From assembly GCA_020349945.1 (NCBI GenBank), contig CP070704.1, positions 278,951 through 327,542 of the forward strand: a stretch of DNA of 48,592 nucleotides, given 5' to 3'. Position 1 is the first letter of the stretch. Each line of letters opens with the position of its first letter. The notes under the pieces were generated by a model that was given only the letters and a program-made list of their open reading frames with translations, was not told the origin of the DNA and did not search any database. The position numbers and the translations under genes are program-made. Shown here piece after piece: positions 34,427-41,610 of this stretch. The DNA is from Deltaproteobacteria bacterium (GTDB lineage Bacteria; Desulfobacterota; DSM-4660; Desulfatiglandales; B25-G16).

Positions 34427-35230
34427 CTAAAGCCACCTTTTCCTGCGTTTGTAGGCCTTAACATCTCCATATGATTTGATTGTGCCTGATGCCGCCACTC
34501 CCAGATAAGATTCCTTGACATCGGGATTTTCTCTCAGGTCTTTTGCATCGCCCTTGAGGACGATCCTTCCATTTTCCATTACATATCCAAAGTGGGCAAT
34601 CTGCAGGGCCATATTAGCATTTTGCTCAACTAAAATCAGGGTTGTGCATTGCTCCTCATTTATCCTTCTGACTATCTCAAAGATCTCCTTTACCAGCAAG
34701 GGTGCCAGACCCAGGGAAGGTTCGTCTAATAACAAAAGCCGCGGCTGCGCCATTAATGCCCTTCCGATTACCAGCATCTGCAACTCCCCCCCGCTGCAGT
34801 AACCTGCAAGGCTATGTTTTCTTGCAACGAGGGGAGCGAAATAATGGTAAACGAGCTCCAGATCTTTCCTGTAGGGCTTGCCCCACCTTGTAGCAGTTCC
34901 AACCCTCAGATTTTCCTCAACGGTGAGGTATTTGAATGCCTGCCTTCCTTCCAAAACCTGAATGATACCCAGCCTCGTAATGGCCTCTGGTGCTGAATTC
35001 TGGATATTATGGCCCCTATAATTTATCGTCCCCTCAGTAACCTTGCCATTCTCTGGCTTCAGGAGTCCTGAAATCGCCTTTAAGGTTGTAGTCTTACCTG
35101 CACCATTGCTCCCGAGCAGTGATACAATCTGGCTCCTTGTAACATCCAAGGAGACACCCTTGAGGATCTGGATTACGTCTGAATAAACCACGCTGATATT
35201 GTTGATCTGTAACAGGGTGTTATTTTCCAT
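34427..35230 (-). CDS. livF: Branched-chain/aromatic amino-acid-type ABC transporter ATP-binding protein LivF
   Basis: 267 residues. Nucleotide-binding domain with Walker A GSNGAGKTTTLK, Q-loop IIQVLEGRQAF, signature CSGGELQML (first residue Cys instead of Leu), Walker B RLLLLDEPSLGLAP and switch LVEQNAN. The HAAT-type short domain matches LivF. It powers import with LivG, LivH, LivM and the periplasmic LivK. A basic tail VKAYKRRKRWL extends beyond the usual end. Confidence 0.93.
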   Translation of the reverse strand: MENNTLLQINNISVVYSDVIQILKGVSLDVTRSQIVSLLGSNGAGKTTTLKAISGLLKPENGKVTEGTINYRGHNIQNSAPEAITRLGIIQVLEGRQAFKYLTVEENLRVGTATRWGKPYRKDLELVYHYFAPLVARKHSLAGYCSGGELQMLVIGRALMAQPRLLLLDEPSLGLAPLLVKEIFEIVRRINEEQCTTLILVEQNANMALQIAHFGYVMENGRIVLKGDAKDLRENPDVKESYLGVAASGTIKSYGDVKAYKRRKRWL

Positions 35231-35248
35231 AACGCGGTGGATCCGGAT

Positions 35249-36319
35249 TTAATATGAAAATGGCCAGAGCCTAAAACTTGAGCGGACGATCCTCCAAACC
35301 TCTGCCAGCCCCTTTGGTTCAAAGATGATAAACAGGATAATAGCCAATCCATATACGAACTCCCGAAGCGGTGCTATTGTGATGCCAAGCCCAATGGATG
35401 CACCTATGTTCATAAGAAACTCTGTAGCATGACCGAGTATTTCATTCAAGGTAATGATGAAGATGGCGCCAAAAACAGAACCGGGTATGCTTCCCAGGCC
35501 CCCGATAATGATAATTGCAATGAATTCTATAGAGAGCCATAGATTAAATGGCTCTGGTGTAATACTTATCATGTAGTAGGCAAACAGACCACCCGCAAGC
35601 CCCGCATAAAAGGAACTTATGGCAAAGGAGAGTAGTTTGTAGAAAAAGATAGGTATGCCCATCCCCTCGGCGGCCCTATCATTGTCCCTAATGGCAATAA
35701 AGGCCCTGCCGTATCTTGTCCTGATGAGATTTACAGCCATCCAGGTCATGACCGTGAAACAGATGAATATCACAAAGAAAAAGGTTCTATCAGTGCCCAA
35801 ATCGATCCCAAAGAGAGTGGCCGTGGGAATACTTATGCCTTCTGCCCCCCCAGTTAGACCCCCCCATTGTACAAAGACATACTCAAGAATGAACTGGCCT
35901 GCGAGGGTGGCAATGGTCAGATAAAGATGCTTTAGCCTGACCGAGGGAATACCAAAGGCCATGCCTACAACGGCTGTTATCAGGCCTGCAAGGGGGATGG
36001 CGATCAGGAAAGGGCAATTTGCTTTGGTGGCCAGGATTGCGGCGGAGTATGCCCCTACACCGAAAAAGGCTCCGTGGCCGAGGCTGATCTGGCCCGTATA
36101 TCCGATGAGGAGGTTCAGCCCAATGGCAGCAATGGCATAGATCCCGATTATATTGATAACATAGAGGATATATGCATGAGATAGAAAGGGAATTATCCCA
36201 AAGAGAACAAGGAGTCCACCCAGCAGGCAGAGCCTACCGAAGTCCGTCTCAAAGATAGTAAGCTCCTGTTCATAGGTTTCATTAAAATTTCCACAGGGGT
36301 GAAACTGCAGTCTTTGCAC
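35249..36319 (-). CDS. livM: HAAT-type ABC transporter permease LivM
   Basis: 356 residues taking the GTG at 36319, which starts directly after the livH stop; the open frame reaches 36358 inside livH, with no better start. It is a polytopic membrane protein with family segments AIAAIGLNLLIGYTGQISLGHGAFFGVGAYSAAIL, AFIAIRDNDRAAEGMGI (coupling loop to the ATPase) and IEFIAIIIIGGLGSIPGSVFGAIFI. It pairs with LivH to form the substrate channel. Confidence 0.92.
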   Translation of the reverse strand: MQRLQFHPCGNFNETYEQELTIFETDFGRLCLLGGLLVLFGIIPFLSHAYILYVINIIGIYAIAAIGLNLLIGYTGQISLGHGAFFGVGAYSAAILATKANCPFLIAIPLAGLITAVVGMAFGIPSVRLKHLYLTIATLAGQFILEYVFVQWGGLTGGAEGISIPTATLFGIDLGTDRTFFFVIFICFTVMTWMAVNLIRTRYGRAFIAIRDNDRAAEGMGIPIFFYKLLSFAISSFYAGLAGGLFAYYMISITPEPFNLWLSIEFIAIIIIGGLGSIPGSVFGAIFIITLNEILGHATEFLMNIGASIGLGITIAPLREFVYGLAIILFIIFEPKGLAEVWRIVRSSFRLWPFSY

Positions 36320-36320
36320 C

Positions 36321-37199
36321 CTAAACCCTTTCGATCTCTGCCAGGCCAAAGAGCCCATATGGTTTGATCAGCAAAATAATGATAAGGACAATATAAGGGA
36401 CAACTTCTCTGAGGGCAGTGGAGATATACCCACCGGTGAAGGTCTCAAGCAGACCGATAATTATCCCACCAAGGATTGCACCGCCGATGCTGTCAAGTCC
36501 TCCGAGGATGACCACCGGAAAGACCTTGAGGCCTATAGAACTGACCTCGTGTACATTGATCCCGTTGATTATGCCAAGAACAATTCCGCTCATAGCACAC
36601 ACTAAGGCCGCAATGGCCCATGATAGGGCAAAGACCCTCCTTACGTGAACACCTAAGGACATTGCAGCACGCTGATTATCAGCCACAGACCTCATGTAGA
36701 TTCCCTGAGAGGAGTATTTGAAGAAGAATCCAAAGAGCGCCAGGAAGATAAGGCCTGCAAGAAAGGAAGCCACATATACCCCAGGAACTTCAACGGCTCC
36801 CCAATGAAAGGCAAGTGCCTTTGGCAGAAATTCTGGATAGCTATGTATGTCTCCCCCAAAGATGAACAACATCAATCCTTTGAACATGATGGCCAGTCCC
36901 ACAGTCAGCATTATGACCTCAATGAGGGCTTCTCCAATCAGGGGCCGCAAGAAAAAGCGCTCGATGACAAATCCGAGTGAGAAGGAGCCTATTAGGGTCA
37001 GCAAGAGGGCTAAGACGATAGGCAGTCTTGCCCAGGTCGAAAGCACAAGGAATAGAAAGGCCCCGAGTGCCATTAATTCACCATGGGCAAAGTTAAGTAC
37101 ACTGCTTGACTTAAAGATCATGACAAAGCCCAGGGCAGCAAGGGCATAAAGAAAACCGATGGATAGGCCATTTATCAGTATTTGAAGGAAGAATTCCAT
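36321..37199 (-). CDS. livH: HAAT-type ABC transporter permease LivH
   Basis: 292 residues, polytopic. Signature segments: INGLSIGFLYALAALGFVMIFKSSSVLNFAHGELMALGAF, YMRSVADNQRAAMSLGVHVRRVFALSWAIAA (ATPase coupling loop) and VFPVVILGGLDSIGGAILGGIIIGLLET. It is placed between the ligase gene (12 bp) and livM, with which it probably forms the heterodimeric membrane channel. Confidence 0.93.
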   Translation of the reverse strand: MEFFLQILINGLSIGFLYALAALGFVMIFKSSSVLNFAHGELMALGAFLFLVLSTWARLPIVLALLLTLIGSFSLGFVIERFFLRPLIGEALIEVIMLTVGLAIMFKGLMLFIFGGDIHSYPEFLPKALAFHWGAVEVPGVYVASFLAGLIFLALFGFFFKYSSQGIYMRSVADNQRAAMSLGVHVRRVFALSWAIAALVCAMSGIVLGIINGINVHEVSSIGLKVFPVVILGGLDSIGGAILGGIIIGLLETFTGGYISTALREVVPYIVLIIILLIKPYGLFGLAEIERV

Positions 37200-37211
37200 G
37201 AAAAGTGCTCC

Positions 37212-39152
37212 TTATTCCACAGATAATATCCTGGCAGTGGTTTCAATAGTACCAACATGTCCATCACGGTACCTTACCTGACCTGTAACCGCTAAATCCC
37301 TTTTACCGGAATACATGGCCTGGATCAGGTCTTGGTACTGTTGAAAGATAAACTTTCTTCTCACCTTACCAGTTCGGGTTAATTCTTCATCATCCGCATC
37401 GAGTAGTTTATAGAGGAGGGTGAAATGAACAAGTTGCATCGGTTTGGGCAACTGGGTATTTACCTGCCTGATCTCTCCCCTAATAAGATCCTCTACCTCC
37501 GGTTGCTGAGAAAGGTCTGTGTAAGTGGTGTATGGTATCTTTCTTTCTTCTGCCCAGTTGCCAACGTTTCCGAAGTCAATATTTATAAAAGAGGTGATAT
37601 ACGGTTGTCCTTCACCAAAGATTATGGCCTCCTTGATGTAAGGGCTAAATTTTAGCCGTGTCTCAATAAAGTCAGGGGAAAAGGCCTCGCCATCCCTAGT
37701 CCTCATTATCTCTTCCTTTCTGCCTATGATGAGTAGGTGCCCGTCCTTATCTATATATCCAGCGTCTCCTGTATGGAGCCATCCGTCGGTCAAGGACTTG
37801 GCTGTTGCCTCTGGGTCCTGATAATAGCCGGCAAAATTTGATTTGCTTAAAACAAGGACCTCTTGGTCTTCGCCAATCTTCACCTCTGTCCGGGGCAACG
37901 GGACTCCTACAGTCTCTAATTTAACCTCATCATCCGGCTGAACTTGAAATATCCCACCTGCCTCGGTTAGCCCGTAGCACTGCTTGAGATTTAGACCATT
38001 GGCCCTGAAGAATCGTATGACATCAGGGCTTATGGGATGTCCGCCTGTATACGCGCCCCTTAATTGCAGAGCGCCTACTCTGTCCATGAGAGGCCTGAAC
38101 ATAATATGGGATGCTATCCAGTACATACATCTTAAATACAGGGGAACGGGTTTTTTCTGGGACTCCCTGTCAACCACTGTCTCTCCAATCCTCATGCAGA
38201 CTTTGAAGAGAAAGCGCTTGATGAAGCCCGCATCGCTGATCTTCACCCTGATCTTTGAGGCAAGGTCTTCCCAGAACCTGGAGGCAGTTACAATAACGCT
38301 TGGCCCAATCTCTCGAAGGTCTTCCAGGGCTGTTTCAGGGGTTTCAGGAAAGTTCATGGTCATTCCGCCTGACAGCGTTATTCCCATACCCCACATCTGG
38401 TCCACGATCCATGCTGGCGGAGTAATCGAGATCCAGTTATCACCAATCCCGATTGGGGCAGTCTCAAGCCATTTTCTCGCCATCTCGGTGAAATTTTCAT
38501 GGGTGATCATGGCGAGTTTTGGAAGGCCGGTTGTGCCTGACGTCATGATCATCAAGGCTACCTCATCGGGCTTTCCCTTCCTTAACTCATCAACAAAAAG
38601 ATTTGGATTGTCTCTATCCAAATCCGCACCAAGCTCTAAGAGTTCTTTAAAGCTCATAAGCCAGGGCTCATTGGTGTAAGTCCTCATGCCAGTCGGGTCG
38701 ATATATATAACCTTCTTAACAAAGGACAGTTCATCCCTAACCTCCAAGAGCTTATCCACCTGTTCTTGATCCTCGACAATCACAAAGACTGCTTGCACCC
38801 TGCTGAGACCAAAGGCGAGTTCCTTGGCTACTGCTGAGGTAAAAAAATTTGAGGTTACTGCACCCGGTGCCTGAGCCCCAAGCTCAGTAAAGAGCCATTC
38901 CGGCTGATTATTGGTTATGATGCCAACGTTTTCACCCCTTTTCAGCCCAAGGGCCACCAACCCTAAAGCGACCTTTCTTGTGTATTGGAGGTAGTCTTCC
39001 CAGTTATAGGTCTGCCATATTCCAAAATTTTTTCCCCGGATGGCAGTCCCTTTTGAACCTAATTCCTGGGCCTGTTTGGCTAGGATCTGTGGCAGTGTAT
39101 AGTTGGCAAGGGCGGATAGAGTGTGCTCGTCTAAGTGTTTTATGTTTTTCAA
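37212..39152 (-). CDS. AMP-dependent acyl-CoA ligase (long-chain/aryl type) within the liv operon
   Basis: 646 residues, class I adenylate-forming enzyme. The P-loop is LMIMTSGTTGLPKLAMITHENF, the A5 motif YGLTEAGGIFQ, and the A7/A8 region GWLHTGDAGYIDKDGHLLIIGRKEEIMRTRDGEAFSPDFIE. It has the extended N-terminus of long-chain acyl-CoA synthetases (LSALANYTLPQILAKQAQELGSKGTAIR...). It activates a carboxylic acid to the CoA thioester with ATP. Lying between livG and livH, it is likely to activate the compound imported by the transporter. Substrate not defined by sequence: aryl, branched or fatty acids are possible. Confidence 0.88.
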   Translation of the reverse strand: MKNIKHLDEHTLSALANYTLPQILAKQAQELGSKGTAIRGKNFGIWQTYNWEDYLQYTRKVALGLVALGLKRGENVGIITNNQPEWLFTELGAQAPGAVTSNFFTSAVAKELAFGLSRVQAVFVIVEDQEQVDKLLEVRDELSFVKKVIYIDPTGMRTYTNEPWLMSFKELLELGADLDRDNPNLFVDELRKGKPDEVALMIMTSGTTGLPKLAMITHENFTEMARKWLETAPIGIGDNWISITPPAWIVDQMWGMGITLSGGMTMNFPETPETALEDLREIGPSVIVTASRFWEDLASKIRVKISDAGFIKRFLFKVCMRIGETVVDRESQKKPVPLYLRCMYWIASHIMFRPLMDRVGALQLRGAYTGGHPISPDVIRFFRANGLNLKQCYGLTEAGGIFQVQPDDEVKLETVGVPLPRTEVKIGEDQEVLVLSKSNFAGYYQDPEATAKSLTDGWLHTGDAGYIDKDGHLLIIGRKEEIMRTRDGEAFSPDFIETRLKFSPYIKEAIIFGEGQPYITSFINIDFGNVGNWAEERKIPYTTYTDLSQQPEVEDLIRGEIRQVNTQLPKPMQLVHFTLLYKLLDADDEELTRTGKVRRKFIFQQYQDLIQAMYSGKRDLAVTGQVRYRDGHVGTIETTARILSVE

Positions 39153-39252
39153 GGTATACCCCGATAAAGCTATTTATAGTTTCTTGCGTTTTTTGGATCT
39201 CTTGAGCTCTTGTGTTATCGCTTTTAGGAAAACGCAATGAACTCAATGGACA

Positions 39253-40080
39253 TTAGATTTTCACCGCATCTCCAAGATAGGCCTTGATTACCTGAGGGTG
39301 ATTTTGGACAACCTCAGGTGGGCCCTCCGTTATCTTCTTTCCAAAATCCAGGACCATAATCCTTTTCGATATGCTCATAACAACTGACATATCGTGTTCT
39401 ACCAGGATCATCGTCTGCCCCCATCCCTCGTTCAACTCCATCAGGAATCGTACCATATCCTCTTTTTCCTCTAAGGTCATTCCTGCAAAGGGTTCATCGA
39501 GCACTAAGAGCCTTGGTTCCAAGGCCAAGGCCCTCCCCAGCTCAACTCTTTTCCTTAAACCATATGGCAGTGATCCGACCAGCTTATTTCTGATGGGTTG
39601 CATTTCAAGGAAATCGATAAGTTCCTCTACGATTTTCCTGTGATAGACCTCTTCTCTCTTTACCGATGGGGAAAAGACAGAAGCTAAACCCACACCATAA
39701 TCGGTGTGGATATGTCTGGCCAAGAGCATGTTTGAAAGCACGCTTATCCCTGGGAAGAGTTCAATATTCTGAAATGTTCTTCCTATACCCAGGCCTGTAA
39801 GCCGGTGGGTTGACATGGAGGTAATATCCTTGCCATTAAAGATGATCGTGCCCTTTTGTGCCCGATAATATGCTGTAATACAGTTCAAGAGACTTGTCTT
39901 TCCAGCCCCATTTGGACCAATGATTGCGAGAAGTTCTCCTGTGTGCACTGATAGATTGACGTCATCGAGGACCACAACACCCCCAAAGTTTAGAGATAGG
40001 TTCTTCACCTCCAACTCAGCCCTTTTGTCTTCCGGTTGTTTGGAGGTAAAGATACTTGGCTGAGCTCTATAGGCCTTCAT
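39253..40080 (-). CDS. livG: HAAT-type ABC transporter ATP-binding protein LivG
   Basis: 275 residues. Walker A GPNGAGKTSLLNC, Q-loop IGRTFQNIELFPGISVLSN, signature LPYGLRKRVELGRAL, Walker B RLLVLDEPFAGMTLEEKEDM and switch LVEHDMSVVMSIS, all typical of LivG. The C-terminal GPPEVVQNHPQVIKAYLGD is the family ending. An N-terminal extension of about 20 residues precedes the usual start. Its ATG directly abuts the livK stop. Confidence 0.93.
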   Translation of the reverse strand: MKAYRAQPSIFTSKQPEDKRAELEVKNLSLNFGGVVVLDDVNLSVHTGELLAIIGPNGAGKTSLLNCITAYYRAQKGTIIFNGKDITSMSTHRLTGLGIGRTFQNIELFPGISVLSNMLLARHIHTDYGVGLASVFSPSVKREEVYHRKIVEELIDFLEMQPIRNKLVGSLPYGLRKRVELGRALALEPRLLVLDEPFAGMTLEEKEDMVRFLMELNEGWGQTMILVEHDMSVVMSISKRIMVLDFGKKITEGPPEVVQNHPQVIKAYLGDAVKI

Positions 40081-41283
40081 TTATCTCTGTTCTAAAAGTC
40101 TTATCCTTTGTTCTCCAGGTACAAAGAAGTTAGTAAGTGGGGTATAGGTGGCATCCTCATGAATTTGGACAATCCTTGCCGTAAATGAGGCACTATGGTC
40201 AGTTTTGGTGTAGGTAATCTTGGGCACAACACCTCCAAAATCCTCATCTCTAAATGTCTCGAGGGCCTGGTTAATGGTCTGGCTGTTTATCTCCCCGGAT
40301 TTTTCACAGGCCCTCTGAAATGCCCTTTCCATAATCATGGCGATGACAACGCCTTCCCAATAGGAGGCATCAAATTTGGTCACTGTCTTGTACCGCCTCC
40401 ACAATGTCTCCATAATCTTCATTGCAGGTGTCCCATCAACAGGGAGACCTCCCGGGAATTCCATATACATTCGATCCCTGATCAGGCCTTTGCCCCTCTT
40501 AAAGAAATCCGGATCTGTGGATGTCCAGGTCCCCAAAAAGGGCACATCATAATTGACCCTATCGGCCGATTGAAGGGCCATGAGGATGGCAGATGGCAGA
40601 CACTGCATGAAGATATATTCTGCCCCCTTTTGCTTAAGCCTGAGGAGTTCGGTGTTGAGATCGAGGGTCTTTGGAGGGAATTGTTCAATGGCTACGAGGT
40701 TTATGCCATGTTTGACAGCAAACTCCTTGCTCGGGGCATGAATAGACTTTCCGTAGGTGTTATTATATGTGAGGAGTCCAACCTTAGGGGCCTCTGCTCC
40801 TTCATGGATGGTCTTGATATAATCCAAGACTGCATAGCTGTCCATCACGTAGCTACCAAAGGGTAAATATGCATAATCGACTGGAGGCTTGAGGATCCCC
40901 TGGTAAGTAGAATAATTTATGTTGGGCGTTTTGTATTTCTGAATAATTGGTTTTGCCATTATGCCAGATCCTGCATCCCACGTGGCTATCATATCCATCT
41001 TATCCAAGGTACAAAACTTTTTGACATATTTAACTGCCTCAGAAACCTTGTATGCATGGTCAACGACAGTTAGATCTATTTCATTACCTCCAACCCCTCC
41101 CTTTACCTCGTTTACATACCTGAAGTAGTCTTTATGGCCTTTGGCATGGAACTGACCCCAGGTAGAGGCTGGGCCCGTCAGGTTAATTATCGCCCCTACC
41201 TTTATTGGTTTCGCCCATAGGGGTGTTGCGAATCCAAAACAGGCAAACACTGCAATAAGTGCCACAATAAGTACCTTGCGCAT
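40081..41283 (-). CDS. livK: Periplasmic substrate-binding protein of the HAAT ABC transporter (LivK-like)
   Basis: 400 residues from ATG 41283, with GAAAGGAGGAG just upstream; the frame is open further but this start gives a proper signal peptide (MRKVLIVALIAVFACFGFATPLWA). The mature part shows VGAIINLTGPASTWGQFHAKGHKDYFRYVNE and VVDHAYK, typical of type 1 periplasmic-binding (Peripla_BP_6) domains. It captures an amino acid or aryl/acyl acid for LivHMGF. It is the first gene of the operon and is preceded by an intrinsic terminator and attenuator-like leader. Confidence 0.92.
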   Translation of the reverse strand: MRKVLIVALIAVFACFGFATPLWAKPIKVGAIINLTGPASTWGQFHAKGHKDYFRYVNEVKGGVGGNEIDLTVVDHAYKVSEAVKYVKKFCTLDKMDMIATWDAGSGIMAKPIIQKYKTPNINYSTYQGILKPPVDYAYLPFGSYVMDSYAVLDYIKTIHEGAEAPKVGLLTYNNTYGKSIHAPSKEFAVKHGINLVAIEQFPPKTLDLNTELLRLKQKGAEYIFMQCLPSAILMALQSADRVNYDVPFLGTWTSTDPDFFKRGKGLIRDRMYMEFPGGLPVDGTPAMKIMETLWRRYKTVTKFDASYWEGVVIAMIMERAFQRACEKSGEINSQTINQALETFRDEDFGGVVPKITYTKTDHSASFTARIVQIHEDATYTPLTNFFVPGEQRIRLLEQR

Positions 41284-41313
41284 AATTTCTCCTCCTTTCT
41301 CAAGAATGATTAT

Positions 41314-41349
41314 AAAAAAAGCCGTGTGCAGCTCTGATCTGCCCACGGC
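41314..41349 (-). terminator. Intrinsic terminator in the livK leader
   Basis: On the minus strand a hairpin of GCCGTG with CACGGC (41349-41344 / 41326-41321) and GCAG with CTGC (41342-41339 / 41331-41328), one A-G mismatch and a 7-nt loop, is followed by U7 (41320-41314). It lies 30 nt before the livK ATG. The only upstream sequence on this strand is the livK leader, since the neighbouring gene is divergent, so it must be a regulatory terminator. Confidence 0.8.
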
Positions 41350-41459
41350 CCTAAGAAACGATAAATTTAAGCTAAGAGCATAGTGGGCAGACCCCACTAA
41401 GAAAGCTCACGCTAAAAAAGTAGGTAAATCTGCCCTTCTGATTGCCTAAACTCTTAGCT
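41336..41459 (-). promoter_or_regulatory. Attenuator-like leader of livK with mutually exclusive pairings
   Basis: Three leader segments, in RNA order: A GGGCAGA (41435-41429), B TCTGCCCAC (41391-41383), C GTGGGCAGA (41346-41338). A pairs with B over 7 bp, B pairs with C over 9 bp, and C overlaps the 5' arm of the terminator. A further 9-bp stem, AGCTAAGAG (41459-41451) with CTCTTAGCT (41378-41370), encloses A and B. B can also fold on itself (AGTGGG/CCCACT). B:C pairing would block the terminator; A:B would allow it. No known riboswitch class was recognised. Confidence 0.65.
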
Positions 41460-41467
41460 GTTTTCAT
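41372..41467 (-). CDS. Putative Phe/Tyr-rich leader peptide of the livK operon
   Basis: A 31-codon frame from ATG 41467 to TAG 41372 runs through segments A and B. Residues 13-22 read RFTYFFSVSF, five aromatic residues in nine positions, placed just after segment A. The stop lies just beyond segment B and within the outer stem. This is the geometry of amino-acid attenuators: a ribosome stalled at the aromatic codons covers A and frees B to pair with C, whereas a ribosome at the stop covers B and lets the terminator form. Weak points: the ATG has only a poor GGA ribosome site, and it is about 5 nt from the predicted transcription start. Confidence 0.5.
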   Translation of the reverse strand: MKTAKSLGNQKGRFTYFFSVSFLSGVCPLCS

Positions 41468-41478
41468 TTCCGATGGCC

Positions 41479-41507
41479 TTTTTAAGTGGTTTTTTTTCAA
41501 AAGTCAA
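41479..41507 (-). promoter_or_regulatory. Promoter for the livK operon
   Basis: On the minus strand TTGACT (41507-41502), a 17-bp spacer (41501-41485) and TAAAAA (41484-41479). The predicted transcription start is near 41472. This yields a leader of about 190 nt before livK that contains the putative leader peptide, the alternative pairings and the terminator. Confidence 0.55.
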
Positions 41508-41518
41508 GGAATTTTTGT

Positions 41519-41538
41519 CCCAAGATATTAATCTTAGG
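41519..41538. promoter_or_regulatory. Inverted repeat between the divergent operons, operator-like
   Basis: CCCAAGAT-ATTA-ATCTTAGG pairs at 7 of 8 positions per arm around a 4-bp centre. It lies just upstream of the livK -35 box and 73 bp before the divergent ligase gene, so one bound regulator could affect both directions. The rest of the 327-bp region is the livK leader; TTGACT at 41553-41558 may be a plus-strand -35 but its -10 (TATTCA) is poor. Confidence 0.35.
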
Positions 41539-41610
41539 TTCCGGTCTCGACCTTGACTGCCATTAGGATCTTTGGTATTCAAGTGCTCAACAACAAAGAA
41601 AGGATAAGGG

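Noticed and set aside
41370..41459. Known metabolite riboswitch class in the livK leader
   Set aside because: The 9-bp outer stem is riboswitch-like, but I could not match the interior to TPP, SAM, glycine, cobalamin, c-di-GMP or other classes I know. The aromatic reading frame explains the layout better.
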